From: Spirulina sp. CCY15215
Lineage (GTDB): Bacteria; Cyanobacteriota; Cyanobacteriia; Cyanobacteriales; Spirulinaceae
Length of the DNA: 56,065 bases
Direction: 5' to 3'
Assembly: GCF_016888125.1 (NCBI RefSeq)
Contig: NZ_JACSWA010000603.1
Location: forward strand, 1-56,065
The translations under genes and the position numbers were made by a program. Position 1 is the stretch's first letter; the number at the start of each line of letters is the position of its first letter. The notes beneath the pieces are model-generated. The model ran no database searches. It saw nothing but the letters and a program-made list of their open reading frames with translations, and was not told the origin of the DNA. Positions 8,868-16,930 of the stretch are shown here, piece after piece.

Positions 8868-10019
8868 ATGCCGAACGATCGCATTGCTTGGTTAATTCCT
8901 TCCGTCGAGTTAGGGGCATACTGGCAGCCTGTTTTACAACATTTTACAAAAGCATTTGAGAACACTATCTTTTACACTGGACAAGTTTGGCCGAATTTCG
9001 ATGCTAAAATGCCTGGTGCATCGGCAATTCAAATTGTCGGTAAAGCTGATTTTGTGGAGACACAGAAAGTCGAAACGGGATATGGACGAGGATTTATTAT
9101 TGTTTCTCCCCAGATTATTTTTTATCTCCTCAAATATAAGCCCCGCGTTGTTCTTCCTCAAGCCTTCTCTTTATGGACATTATTAAGTGTTCTTTTTAAG
9201 ACTATTGGCGGTTGGAAAATTGTTCTCATTTACGATGGAAGTTCCCCCAATACGGATTTCCGCGATTCTACATTTCGCACTTTTGCCCGTCGTTGGTTGG
9301 CTCAATTTGCTGATGCTTTTGTCGCCAATAGTCACGCGGGAGAAAGATATTTATTAGAAGCGCTAAAAGTCCCCAAAAATAAGATTTTTGTTAAAACTTA
9401 CCTCGTTCCCGATGCAGATGCCTTACAGAAGCAATTAACAACCGCAGAACGACCAAACTTAGAAGGGGTACAGCAGCCTATTTTCCTTTATGTAGGGCGA
9501 ATTACTCAAAGGAAAGGACTAAAAACACTTCTTAAGGCTTGCGGAAAATTGCGATCGCGGGGATATGATAATTACACTCTCTTAATTGTGGGTACGGGAG
9601 ATCAAAAAGTAGAACTAGAACAACTCATTGCAGAAGAGAAAATCAAAGACAGAATACGCTGGGAAGGTTGGGTGGAATACGGTCGTTTAGGGGCGTATTT
9701 TCAACAGTCGGATGTGTTTGTTTTTCCCACTTATGAGGATGTTTGGGGTATGGTTGTTCCTGAAGCAATGGTATTTGGTAAACCTATTCTTTGCTCAAAA
9801 GGTGCGGCTGCTGCGGAGTTAATTGTAGAAGGAGAAAATGGTTATATTTTCGATCCTCTCGATCCTGAAGAATTAGCGGAGAAAATGCAATATTTTCTCG
9901 ATCGCCCAGATTTAATTGACTCGATGGGAAGGCGATCGCAGGAAATTATCGCCCATACTACTCCCGAAACAGCAGCCCAAGGATTTGTTGATGTGATTTC
10001 CCAGGTATTGAAACAATGA
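8868..10019 (+). CDS. Glycosyltransferase family 4
   Basis: GT-B fold glycosyltransferase, probably building a cell-surface polysaccharide. The acceptor-binding N-terminal half is followed by a GT4-type C-terminal half with LYVGRITQRKGLKTLL, RIRWEGWV and VFVFPTYEDVWGMVVPEAMV (donor-binding acidic pair; the spacing reads Asp-x7-Glu). An ATG 24 bases upstream also opens the frame. I prefer this start because GGAG lies seven bases before it and the protein then begins MPNDRIAWLIPSVELG. The stop overlaps the next glycosyltransferase start (ATGA), so the two are translationally coupled. Confidence 0.85.
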   Translation: MPNDRIAWLIPSVELGAYWQPVLQHFTKAFENTIFYTGQVWPNFDAKMPGASAIQIVGKADFVETQKVETGYGRGFIIVSPQIIFYLLKYKPRVVLPQAFSLWTLLSVLFKTIGGWKIVLIYDGSSPNTDFRDSTFRTFARRWLAQFADAFVANSHAGERYLLEALKVPKNKIFVKTYLVPDADALQKQLTTAERPNLEGVQQPIFLYVGRITQRKGLKTLLKACGKLRSRGYDNYTLLIVGTGDQKVELEQLIAEEKIKDRIRWEGWVEYGRLGAYFQQSDVFVFPTYEDVWGMVVPEAMVFGKPILCSKGAAAAELIVEGENGYIFDPLDPEELAEKMQYFLDRPDLIDSMGRRSQEIIAHTTPETAAQGFVDVISQVLKQ

Positions 10020-11239
10020 AAATTTTACTCTCTGCTTTTGCCTGCGAACCTGGACAAGGCTCCGAAGAAGGAGTAGGCTGGAATAATGCAATAGAAACGG
10101 CCAAATCTCACGAAGTTTGGGTTATTACTCGCGTGTTTTATCAAGCTGCGATCGAGGCAGAATTAAAACAAAATCCCATTCCCAATCTCCATTTTATCTA
10201 TGTTGAACCTTTTGACTGGAAAGAGAATTTTAAAGGCAGACAAGGAGGATTACAACTGCATTATTATCTCTGGCAAATTCTAGCCTATTTAGCTGCTCGT
10301 AAGCTCCATCAACAAGTTAAACTAGATTTAACTCGCCATGTTACCTATGTTAAATTTTGGTCGCCAAGTTTAGTTTGTTTGCTTCCCATACCGTTTATTT
10401 GGGGACCTATTGGGGGTGGAGAAGCTGCCCCAAAATCTTTTTGGCAAGACTTTAGTTTTAAAGCTAAACTATACGAAACTGCGCGAGATATTGCTCAAAA
10501 AATGGGGGAATTCGATCCTTTTACTCGTCTCACTGCAAAGCGGAGTGTATTTACTCCTGTTACTACAGAAGATACTGCCAAACGAGTGCGTAAAATGGGG
10601 GCAAAAAATGTACAAATTTTCTCAGAAGCAGGTTTATCAGAAGTAGAAATCGAGACTTTAGGGCAATCTCCTTCTCCTCCAGAATCTCCCATTCGTTTTA
10701 TTAGTATGGGGCGTTTTTTGCACTGGAAAGGCTATCATTTATCTGTGCGGGCATTTGCTTGCGCGAATCTTCCTGATGCTGAATACTGGATGTTAGGAGA
10801 TGGACCCGAACGAGATAATCTAGAAACAATGGCACAAGAATTGGGCATTGCATCGCAAATTAAGTTTTGGGGAAGAGTACCGCGATCGCAGAGTTTACAA
10901 CTTCTCGGTCAATCTCATGTTTTGGTGCATCCCAGTTTACACGATTCTGGGGGTTGGACTTGCTTGGAAGGGATGGCATCCGGTCGTCCTATTCTCTGTT
11001 TAGCTTTAGGGGGTCCTGATACTCAAGTTACTCCCGAAACAGGCATCAAAGTCCCCGCGATCGACCCCGATCGCACTGTAGAAGGATTAGCAAAAGCTAT
11101 GACTAACTTAGCCCATGACAAAGAGTTGCGCGATCGCCTCGGTCAAGGTGGCAAAAAACATATTCGAGATGTTTTTACCTGGTCGGTTAAAAGCAAATTT
11201 CTCAATCAAGTGTATCAAGATGCTGTTATCAATAAGTAA
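10016..11239 (+). CDS. Glycosyltransferase family 4
   Basis: Second GT-B glycosyltransferase of the operon. The N-terminus ILLSAFACEPGQGSEEGVGW is typical of a GT4 subgroup in exopolysaccharide loci. The C-terminal domain has ISMGRFLHWKGYHLSVRAF, WMLGDGPERDNLE, FWGRVPRSQSLQLL and VHPSLHDSGGWTCLEGMASG. As in the upstream enzyme, the first acidic residue of the usual Glu-x7-Glu donor motif is Asp. The start codon overlaps the preceding stop by four bases and an epimerase gene follows after 30 bases. Confidence 0.87.
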   Translation: MKILLSAFACEPGQGSEEGVGWNNAIETAKSHEVWVITRVFYQAAIEAELKQNPIPNLHFIYVEPFDWKENFKGRQGGLQLHYYLWQILAYLAARKLHQQVKLDLTRHVTYVKFWSPSLVCLLPIPFIWGPIGGGEAAPKSFWQDFSFKAKLYETARDIAQKMGEFDPFTRLTAKRSVFTPVTTEDTAKRVRKMGAKNVQIFSEAGLSEVEIETLGQSPSPPESPIRFISMGRFLHWKGYHLSVRAFACANLPDAEYWMLGDGPERDNLETMAQELGIASQIKFWGRVPRSQSLQLLGQSHVLVHPSLHDSGGWTCLEGMASGRPILCLALGGPDTQVTPETGIKVPAIDPDRTVEGLAKAMTNLAHDKELRDRLGQGGKKHIRDVFTWSVKSKFLNQVYQDAVINK

Positions 11240-11269
11240 CGAGTAAAAATAAACAACAAATAATTAATT

Positions 11270-12346
11270 ATGTCTATTGCAATTATTACAGGTTCTGCGG
11301 GTTTAATCGGTTCGGAAGCCTCTCGATTTTTCGCTTCTCAAGGATTAGAAATTGTCGGCATTGATAACGATATGCGACGGGTTTTCTTTGGCGATGATGC
11401 TTCGACGACATGGAATCGCCAACGTTTGGAAAAAGACTTAGGAGAAAAATATACTCACGTTGCCATAGATATCCGCGATCGCGAGGCTATTGAAAATCTT
11501 TTTAAACAATACGGAAAAGAGATAATTCTGGTTATTCATACTGCCGCACAACCCTCCCATGATTGGGCAGCCCGCGATCCGCATACGGATTTTAGCGTTA
11601 ATGCTAACGGAACTTTGAACTTATTAGAAGCGACGCGCAACTATTGTCCGGAAGCTGCTTTTATTTTCACTTCTACCAATAAAGTTTATGGCGATACTCC
11701 CAACCGTTTGCCGCTAATAGAACAAGAAACACGCTGGGAAATTGACTCCAATCATACTTATGTAAACGGCATTCGGGAGGATATGTCTATCGATCGCACA
11801 ACTCATAGTTTATTTGGTGCATCTAAGGTTGCAGCCGATGTTTTAGTGCAAGAATACGGGCGTTATTTCGAGATGAAAACTGCTTGTTTTCGCGGTGGAT
11901 GTCTCACGGGTCCTAATCACTCTGGGACGCAACTACACGGCTTTTTAGCGTATTTGATGAAATGCGCGGCAACGGGTAAACCTTATACAATTTTTGGTTA
12001 TAAAGGAAAACAGGTGCGAGACAATATTCATAGTGCAGATTTGATTAATGCTTTTTATGAATTCTTTAAAGCCCCGCGCATTTCAGAAGTTTATAATACA
12101 GGAGGAGGACGATATAGTAACTGTTCTATGTTAGAAGCGGTGCAGTTGTGTCAAGAAATTACAGGAAAGGAATTTAAACCTGAGTATTCTGAGACAAATC
12201 GTATCGGCGATCATATTTGGTGGGTTAGTGATAATAGTCGCTTTTGCGAACATTATCCGAATTGGAAAATGCAATATAATGTTCCTAAAATTCTGCAAGA
12301 AATTTATGAGTTTAACAAAGAAAGGTGGGCAAACGATACAGATTAA
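11270..12346 (+). CDS. NAD-dependent sugar epimerase, CDP-paratose 2-epimerase-like
   Basis: Extended short-chain dehydrogenase of 358 residues. The N-terminal Rossmann motif GSAGLIG binds NAD. Segments [35 protein letters not shown] and [14 protein letters not shown] are those of the CDP-tyvelose/CDP-paratose 2-epimerase-like group. The position of the catalytic Tyr of YxxxK reads Phe (SLFGASK, about residue 185), so the acid/base residue appears replaced. The enzyme likely makes a nucleotide sugar for the two preceding glycosyltransferases, in one operon. The exact substrate is not determinable. Confidence 0.78.
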   Translation: MSIAIITGSAGLIGSEASRFFASQGLEIVGIDNDMRRVFFGDDASTTWNRQRLEKDLGEKYTHVAIDIRDREAIENLFKQYGKEIILVIHTAAQPSHDWAARDPHTDFSVNANGTLNLLEATRNYCPEAAFIFTSTNKVYGDTPNRLPLIEQETRWEIDSNHTYVNGIREDMSIDRTTHSLFGASKVAADVLVQEYGRYFEMKTACFRGGCLTGPNHSGTQLHGFLAYLMKCAATGKPYTIFGYKGKQVRDNIHSADLINAFYEFFKAPRISEVYNTGGGRYSNCSMLEAVQLCQEITGKEFKPEYSETNRIGDHIWWVSDNSRFCEHYPNWKMQYNVPKILQEIYEFNKERWANDTD

Positions 12347-12369
12347 ATTTCGGTCATAATTGACATCTC

Positions 12370-13113
12370 CTAATTATTTTCTCGTGTTACATCCGTCACA
12401 TTTAACCCAAAACTTCCTCGCGCAGCCGCGATCGCCTCTTTGGTTTGTTCCCCCCAAACTCCATCGATCGCCCCATCATAAAAACCTGCTGTTTTTAAGC
12501 GTTGTTGTAGGGCGCGAATTTGTTGAGGACTCAAGGAACGTTCTAGGGCGATAATGGTCTGGGATCCGACAATTCCATCGACAGTTAAAGCGCGATCGCG
12601 CTGAAATTGCATGATGGCTTGTTGGGTGGTTTCGTCATAGTTTCCCGTGGGAGAAGCGGGGAAATAACCGAGAACTTGCAAGCGTTGTTGAATTTGTCTC
12701 ACGGCATCTCCCTGACTGCCTAGGGTGAAGGGTGGGGAAGATGGGGAAGCGGGAGAGGGTGGGGGAGAACTGGAACCGGTCTGAGATCGCGCTACAGCAG
12801 AGATGGCGGCACGAGTTTGCACTCCCGCGATACCATCTTCAATTAAACCGCGATCGCGCTGGAAACGGCGTATTGCTAGTTCGGTTTGCTGTCCGTAAAC
12901 GCCGCTAATGGGTCCATTAAATACGCCGATCGCTTTTAATACTTTTTGTAGTTCGCTGACGGCTTCACCGCGATCGCCTGGCCGTAAAATATTAGTTTGG
13001 GCGTACAAATATTCTAGGCGATCGCTTTGGGTTGTAAGGGCGATCGCGCCATCGCTTACACCGATAATACTGATAGTAATGCCCAAAACTAACAAACTAT
13101 TCTGCTTTATCAT
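12370..13113 (-). CDS. Exported protein with three peptidoglycan-binding domains
   Basis: An N-terminal hydrophobic signal (about residues 7-26) precedes three PG_binding_1 modules. The first has LRPGDRGEAVSELQKVLKAI ... AIRRFQRDRGLIEDGIAG, the second LGSQGDAVRQIQQRLQVLGY ... MQFQRDRALTVDGIVG, and the third the shorter IRALQQRLKTAGFYDGAIDG. A Ser/Pro-rich linker near residue 115 separates the first two. Such modules bind cell-wall peptidoglycan; no catalytic domain is present. The gene converges on the sugar epimerase. Confidence 0.85.
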   Translation of the reverse strand: MIKQNSLLVLGITISIIGVSDGAIALTTQSDRLEYLYAQTNILRPGDRGEAVSELQKVLKAIGVFNGPISGVYGQQTELAIRRFQRDRGLIEDGIAGVQTRAAISAVARSQTGSSSPPPSPASPSSPPFTLGSQGDAVRQIQQRLQVLGYFPASPTGNYDETTQQAIMQFQRDRALTVDGIVGSQTIIALERSLSPQQIRALQQRLKTAGFYDGAIDGVWGEQTKEAIAAARGSFGLNVTDVTRENN

Positions 13114-13186
13114 AATTATTGTCCCTATTTGCGATCGCGACTTCTTCCCATTTTTACACTTGGGGCTGGCGATCGGACAATTTTAT

Positions 13187-13291
13187 TTAGGAGGTGCGAT
13201 CGCTTTTTGGTTTGATTAATTTTTCTTTTCTGAGGGGTATTTTGGGAACAGTGCGATCGGGCAAAACGTCTAAACCCAAACATTTGTGCAT
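13187..13291 (-). CDS. Possible small protein with strong ribosome binding site
   Basis: A 34-codon frame starts at an ATG with AAGGAG five bases upstream and encodes MHKCLGLDVLPDRTVPKIPL followed by a basic tail ending KSDRTS. I recognise no family. Strong Shine-Dalgarno sequences are not common in this window, which is why I list it. It could still be chance; the frame also stays open upstream without a good start. Residues Cys4 and two KxxKPK-like basic clusters are the only visible features. Confidence 0.3.
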   Translation of the reverse strand: MHKCLGLDVLPDRTVPKIPLRKEKLIKPKSDRTS

Positions 13292-13526
13292 AAAAACTCC
13301 TTCTGTAGAGAAATTTCTTGGGGAAAATAGTTTATGCAACTGGAATTTGTAACAAAATATTACAGAGAGCCGAAATTTTGCATAAAAATGGCAATTTTTC
13401 CCAGAACACACTATAGATAATTAATATCGCAGGGTTTTTCAGGGTCTATCTTGCAGATACGAATTAAATCAAAGCAGGAGGTTTATCCGCGCAAGGTTTT
13501 TGTATAGTTGTAGTGTAAGGAAACTA

Positions 13527-14201
13527 ATGAGAGACATGAAACACTGGAGTAGATCGTTTGCACTTTTAGCAGTGCTGTTGGGGATTGTTGGACAAAGTGC
13601 CGCGATCGCAAGTTCCACAGGAAATCGAGGGGAAGGTACGCTACAAACTTCGCCGTCAATTTCTTCTAAAAGACAAAGCACTAACTTCGAGTTAGCGCAA
13701 GTTTTAGGTCGTAGTGGAGATTGTCGCCGAACAACAAAAGAAACTCCTTTATTTGAAAGACGGATACCAACAAATATAAGAGACACTGTACGCGAAGGAA
13801 CAGAAGTAAATCTACTAGAAAATAATGGTGGAGGAATCGATTATATTGAAGTTCAACTCAGACGTTCTCCTCGCATCCAAGGGTATATCAACACAAGCGA
13901 TCTTGTTCCCTGTTCTTCATCTTCGGTGCAAGCTATACCTCAAGGAACTCCTATTCCAGGAAATTGTCTCAAAATTACAAGTGCTAAAATTGATTTCCGC
14001 AGCGGTCCAGGATTCAATTATCCTCTAGTTGACCCTTTCTCTCTTTATGTAAATGAAGAGGTGACAATTACCGGAATAGAAATACAAGATTCGGGTGGAC
14101 TTGTTTGGGTTCCCGTCTTGACTCGGTTTGGAACTCCCCCAGGCTGGATTGTTCTGGGAATCCCTCGCGAGGGTCGCTATAACGCTATTAGTTGTTCCTA
14201 G
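13527..14201 (+). CDS. Secreted SH3-like domain protein (paralogue 1)
   Basis: A signal peptide (MKHWSRSFALLAVLLGIVGQ) precedes a linker and two SH3-like modules. The first runs from about GDCRRTTKETPLFERRI to QGYINTSDLVPC and the second from CLKITSAKIDFRSGPGFNYP to the end. Bacterial SH3 domains of this type usually bind cell-wall or peptide ligands; no enzyme domain is seen. The next gene is a paralogue with the same leader and first module, so they arose by tandem duplication. Start is uncertain: ATG at 13527 or 13536. A TTG further upstream at 13500 is less likely. Confidence 0.68.
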   Translation: MRDMKHWSRSFALLAVLLGIVGQSAAIASSTGNRGEGTLQTSPSISSKRQSTNFELAQVLGRSGDCRRTTKETPLFERRIPTNIRDTVREGTEVNLLENNGGGIDYIEVQLRRSPRIQGYINTSDLVPCSSSSVQAIPQGTPIPGNCLKITSAKIDFRSGPGFNYPLVDPFSLYVNEEVTITGIEIQDSGGLVWVPVLTRFGTPPGWIVLGIPREGRYNAISCS

Positions 14202-14222
14202 GTAAATATTTTAAGATAAACA

Positions 14223-14861
14223 ATGAAACTCATGAAACACTGGACAAAAAGATTTTCGCTTTTTATATTAATGCTGGGAATTGTAGGAGAAGGAGGCGCG
14301 ATCGCGCAAACTTCAACTAATGCCCAGTTAGCACGGGTTAGCCTATCGGCAAGAAGGGGGGATTGTTATGTTGTTGAAACGAGATCGACCCCTGTATTGA
14401 CTAGACCCGATACCACTGATAGACCTCGCTTTAATTTGCGTGAAGGTGACACTGTTTATCTTTTGGAGGATAATAAAGATTACACCTTCATCAATGTTGA
14501 GATACCTGGAGAAAGAAGAGACGGAGGTGACGAAGGTTATGTCAGGGCTGATGATTTAATACCGTGTAGGCAAAGCATTTCTACGACTACAAGTGTATTT
14601 TCCGGATGTCGTTTGAGTTTGCGTGGCGATCGCGATAGGGATTTTCTTGAAGTTTATGAAGGTCTTTCGGATGATAATAATTTTCCCCCTAATGGACGTG
14701 TAGGAATTAACGACCCTGTTACCATAGACGACGATTATCCTGCGATCCCAATAAGAAACCAAGAATGGGTGAAAATCATACGACCTATAGAAGGGTGGCT
14801 AATTAACCGATTTTCTCGGAGTCGTGTCGATAATCTCGAGGGATGCAACATTCGTCGTTGA
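14223..14861 (+). CDS. Secreted SH3-like domain protein (paralogue 2)
   Basis: Signal peptide MKHWTKRFSLFILMLGIVGE parallels that of the preceding gene. The first module (GDCYVVETRSTPVLTRPD ... EGYVRADDLIPC) aligns with the corresponding part of paralogue 1, including VREG/LREG and the closing DLxPC. The second half (GCRLSLRGDRDRDFLEVYEG ... GWLINRFSRSRVDNLEGC) has drifted further. The paired Cys residues may form disulfides outside the cytoplasm. It follows its paralogue after 21 bases, so they are probably co-transcribed. Function unknown. Confidence 0.68.
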   Translation: MKLMKHWTKRFSLFILMLGIVGEGGAIAQTSTNAQLARVSLSARRGDCYVVETRSTPVLTRPDTTDRPRFNLREGDTVYLLEDNKDYTFINVEIPGERRDGGDEGYVRADDLIPCRQSISTTTSVFSGCRLSLRGDRDRDFLEVYEGLSDDNNFPPNGRVGINDPVTIDDDYPAIPIRNQEWVKIIRPIEGWLINRFSRSRVDNLEGCNIRR

Positions 14862-14882
14862 TCGCTTTCGATTTATGTATTC

Positions 14883-14912
14883 TGTAGGGACGTTTCATGC
14901 AACGTCCCTACA
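14883..14912. repeat. Palindromic repeat inserted in vapC
   Basis: A perfect 12-bp inverted repeat (TGTAGGGACGTT and its complement) around a six-base loop. This is a dispersed cyanobacterial palindrome type; a degenerate second copy lies upstream of topA at 49432. The reading frame of the vapC fragment enters the repeat and stops in it. Confidence 0.8.
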
Positions 14913-14964
14913 TCACAAAATCACTAAAATAATCAATCCAAACACTCGAATCTACAAGTATCAT
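14908..14964 (-). pseudogene. vapC toxin fragment truncated by a palindromic repeat
   Basis: Directly overlapping the vapB stop (ATGA), an ATG opens the peptide MILVDSSVWIDYFSDFVM and then a TAG. The first 13 residues match the N-terminus of VapC PIN-domain ribonucleases, including the first catalytic Asp (VDSS). The stop lies inside the palindromic repeat, and no further vapC sequence is recognisable on its far side. The toxin is therefore lost while the antitoxin gene survives. Confidence 0.75.
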
Positions 14965-15155
14965 CGATCGCACCTCATTTCTTCAAGATCGCCGTCCCAT
15001 TTCAACTTGCCCTTAAATGCTTTAATTCTCTCTTGTTGTTTGATTTTAATTAAAGTCTTAAGACCCAATTCAACAGCCTCCTGTTGAGTCTTTAAACCAG
15101 TCGCTTGAAGAACATCAGCCATGAGGCGATCGTCAATTACAATGTTAGTTTCCAT
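14961..15155 (-). CDS. vapB: VapB-type antitoxin, orphaned
   Basis: This 64-residue protein begins METNIVIDDRLMADVLQATG and continues LKTQQEAVELGLKTLIKIKQ. That is the ribbon-helix-helix-like region of the short VapB (DUF2191) antitoxins, whose usual length is 60-70 residues. The C-terminal FKGKLKWDGDLEEMR is the part that normally contacts VapC. The partner vapC begins by ATGA overlap but survives only as 18 codons. AGGA lies seven bases before the start codon. It sits 20 bases behind the SH3 protein gene. Confidence 0.82.
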   Translation of the reverse strand: METNIVIDDRLMADVLQATGLKTQQEAVELGLKTLIKIKQQERIKAFKGKLKWDGDLEEMRCDR

Positions 15156-15174
15156 TTAAAATTCCTGTCTCCAA

Positions 15175-15636
15175 TTAATCTTCCTCAATGCGATCGCTAT
15201 TTCCCGCTTTAACCCAACCTTCCTTATTAGTTCCTGGAATACGAATCCAATCCCATGTTCCATCCTCATTACTTCTTAAAACAATCATTTCAGCATCATA
15301 GGGAATAACCTCAAGGCGATCGGCATCAAAATCGGGTTTATCTCGTAAACTCAACCCATCTGGCCAATTGACGCGAACTCGATAAGCACCTTCAGGTAAT
15401 GGGACTTTAGGGGCTTCGGGTTCAGAAACAACTTCTTCCTCCCCTGTTCCTTCCCCTTCCCCTTCTTTTGCAGAGTCTTCAGAAGACTGGGGACGTTCTT
15501 CCGGATAAACAGGCTTGGAAGGAACTACAGCCATCTTACTGAAAAAATAGTAACCCGCCGCCGCCCCACTGATGCCTAAAATTGAAATACCGAGAACGAT
15601 ACCGAGAATAAATTGACCAATACTAGATAACTTCAT
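15175..15636 (-). CDS. Membrane-anchored SH3b-domain protein
   Basis: An N-terminal membrane segment (about residues 9-33) is followed by an acidic, proline-containing linker (about 40-80). The SH3b domain then begins at YRVRVNWPDGLSLRDKPDFD and continues through DWIRIPGTNKEGWVKAGN. The topology places the SH3b domain in the periplasm, where it could bind peptidoglycan or a protein partner. No catalytic motif. It is of similar type to the two secreted SH3 proteins nearby but not closely related in sequence. Confidence 0.75.
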   Translation of the reverse strand: MKLSSIGQFILGIVLGISILGISGAAAGYYFFSKMAVVPSKPVYPEERPQSSEDSAKEGEGEGTGEEEVVSEPEAPKVPLPEGAYRVRVNWPDGLSLRDKPDFDADRLEVIPYDAEMIVLRSNEDGTWDWIRIPGTNKEGWVKAGNSDRIEED

Positions 15637-15803
15637 AAATTTTAGACACTTAAATGGTTTAAATGGTTTGATTGTGTCGGAGCGATCCCCAGTCCAGAAT
15701 ATGTCCTAGCAGATTTTAAAAAATTTGTCAACCTTGGGAGAGATTGAATTTCGCGAGATAATTAGAGAAATTAACCAAAGTTGGCACAATATCACGGATA
15801 AAA

Positions 15804-16781
15804 ATGGTAGAGATCAAAAACGGTTTTATTGGGACGGTGGGCAATACACCTCTGATTCGCTTAAACAGTTTCAGTGATGAAACAGGATGCGAGATTTTGG
15901 GGAAAGCGGAATTTCTCAATCCGGGAGGGTCCGTCAAAGATCGCGCTGCCCTCTATATTATCGAAGATGCGGAACGAAAAGGACTCCTTAAACCAGGAGG
16001 AACCGTTGTGGAAGGAACTGCGGGAAATACAGGCATTGGTTTAGCACATATTTGTAATGCTAAAGGCTATAAATGTTTGATTATTATTCCCGAAACGCAA
16101 TCGCCGGAAAAAATAGAATTATTGCGGACATTAGGGGCTGAAGTTCGCACAGTTCCAGCAGTTCCCTACAAAGACCCCAATAATTACGTTAAACTTTCTG
16201 GCCGGGTGGCCTCGGAAATGGAAAATACGATTTGGGCAAATCAATTTGATAATTTAGCCAATCGTAATGCCCATTATGAAACAACGGGTCCGGAAATTTG
16301 GCAACAAACCGAGGGAAAAGTTGATGTTTGGGTAGCTGCGACGGGAACCGGGGGAACTTATGCGGGGACGGCTATGTTTTTGAAGGAGAAAAACCCCGAG
16401 TTAAAATGTATTGTTGCGGATCCGATGGGCAGTGGTTTATATAGTTATGTGAAAACTGGAGAAAGTCAACCAGAAGGGCGATCGATTACTGAGGGGATTG
16501 GTAATAGTCGCATTACGGCCAATATGCAAGGGGTTCCCATCGATGATGCTATCCAAATTGACGATAAGGAATGCGTTCGCGTTGTTTATCAATTACTGGA
16601 AAAGGATGGGCTATTTATGGGGGGATCTGTTGGTATTAATGTTGGGGCAGCTTATGCCTTGGCGAAACAATTAGGATCGGGGCATACAATTGTGACGGTG
16701 CTGTGTGATGGAGGTTCTCGCTATCAATCTAAACTCTTTAATCGCGATTGGTTAGTAGAACAAGGGTTGCTTTCTCCTTAA
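15804..16781 (+). CDS. cysK: Cysteine synthase A (O-acetylserine sulfhydrylase)
   Basis: PLP enzyme that makes cysteine from O-acetylserine and sulfide. The PLP lysine lies in NPGGSVKDRAAL (about residue 45). The Asn/Ser/Gly loop is EGTAGNTGIGLA, the substrate loop is PETQSPEKIELL, and the phosphate-binding segment is ATGTGGTYAGTA. Length 325 is normal. The sequence is closer to the cyanobacterial and proteobacterial variants with Ala/Gly-rich C-terminus GSVGINVGAAYALA. A CysM-type isozyme is possible but less likely. Confidence 0.92.
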   Translation: MVEIKNGFIGTVGNTPLIRLNSFSDETGCEILGKAEFLNPGGSVKDRAALYIIEDAERKGLLKPGGTVVEGTAGNTGIGLAHICNAKGYKCLIIIPETQSPEKIELLRTLGAEVRTVPAVPYKDPNNYVKLSGRVASEMENTIWANQFDNLANRNAHYETTGPEIWQQTEGKVDVWVAATGTGGTYAGTAMFLKEKNPELKCIVADPMGSGLYSYVKTGESQPEGRSITEGIGNSRITANMQGVPIDDAIQIDDKECVRVVYQLLEKDGLFMGGSVGINVGAAYALAKQLGSGHTIVTVLCDGGSRYQSKLFNRDWLVEQGLLSP

Positions 16782-16810
16782 TTAACTCAACTTGCTAGTT
16801 ATTGATTCGA

Positions 16811-16915
16811 TCCCCCCCAGCCCCCCTTGATAAGGGGGGAGAATCTGGAAGCCCCTCTTGATAAGGGGGGAGAATCTGGAAGCCCCTCTTGATAAGGGGG
16901 GAGAATCCGAAAGCC
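16811..16915. repeat. Array of three 31-bp units with CCCCTTGATAAGGGGGG palindromes
   Basis: Three copies begin at 16827, 16858 and 16889 (measured at TTGATAAGGGGGG), each followed by AGAATCTGGAAGCCCC or a close variant. Every unit contains a short palindrome of C-run, TTGATAA, G-run. This is a known type of dispersed G/C-run repeat in cyanobacteria, here tandemly amplified just before xseA. There are no unique spacers, so it is not a CRISPR array. Confidence 0.85.
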
Positions 16916-16930
16916 TCTCTTTTTATAATT

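Noticed and set aside
16811-16915. Possible CRISPR array before xseA
   Set aside because: The units are adjacent, nearly identical and have no unique spacers. They are a tandem G/C-run repeat, and no cas gene is near.
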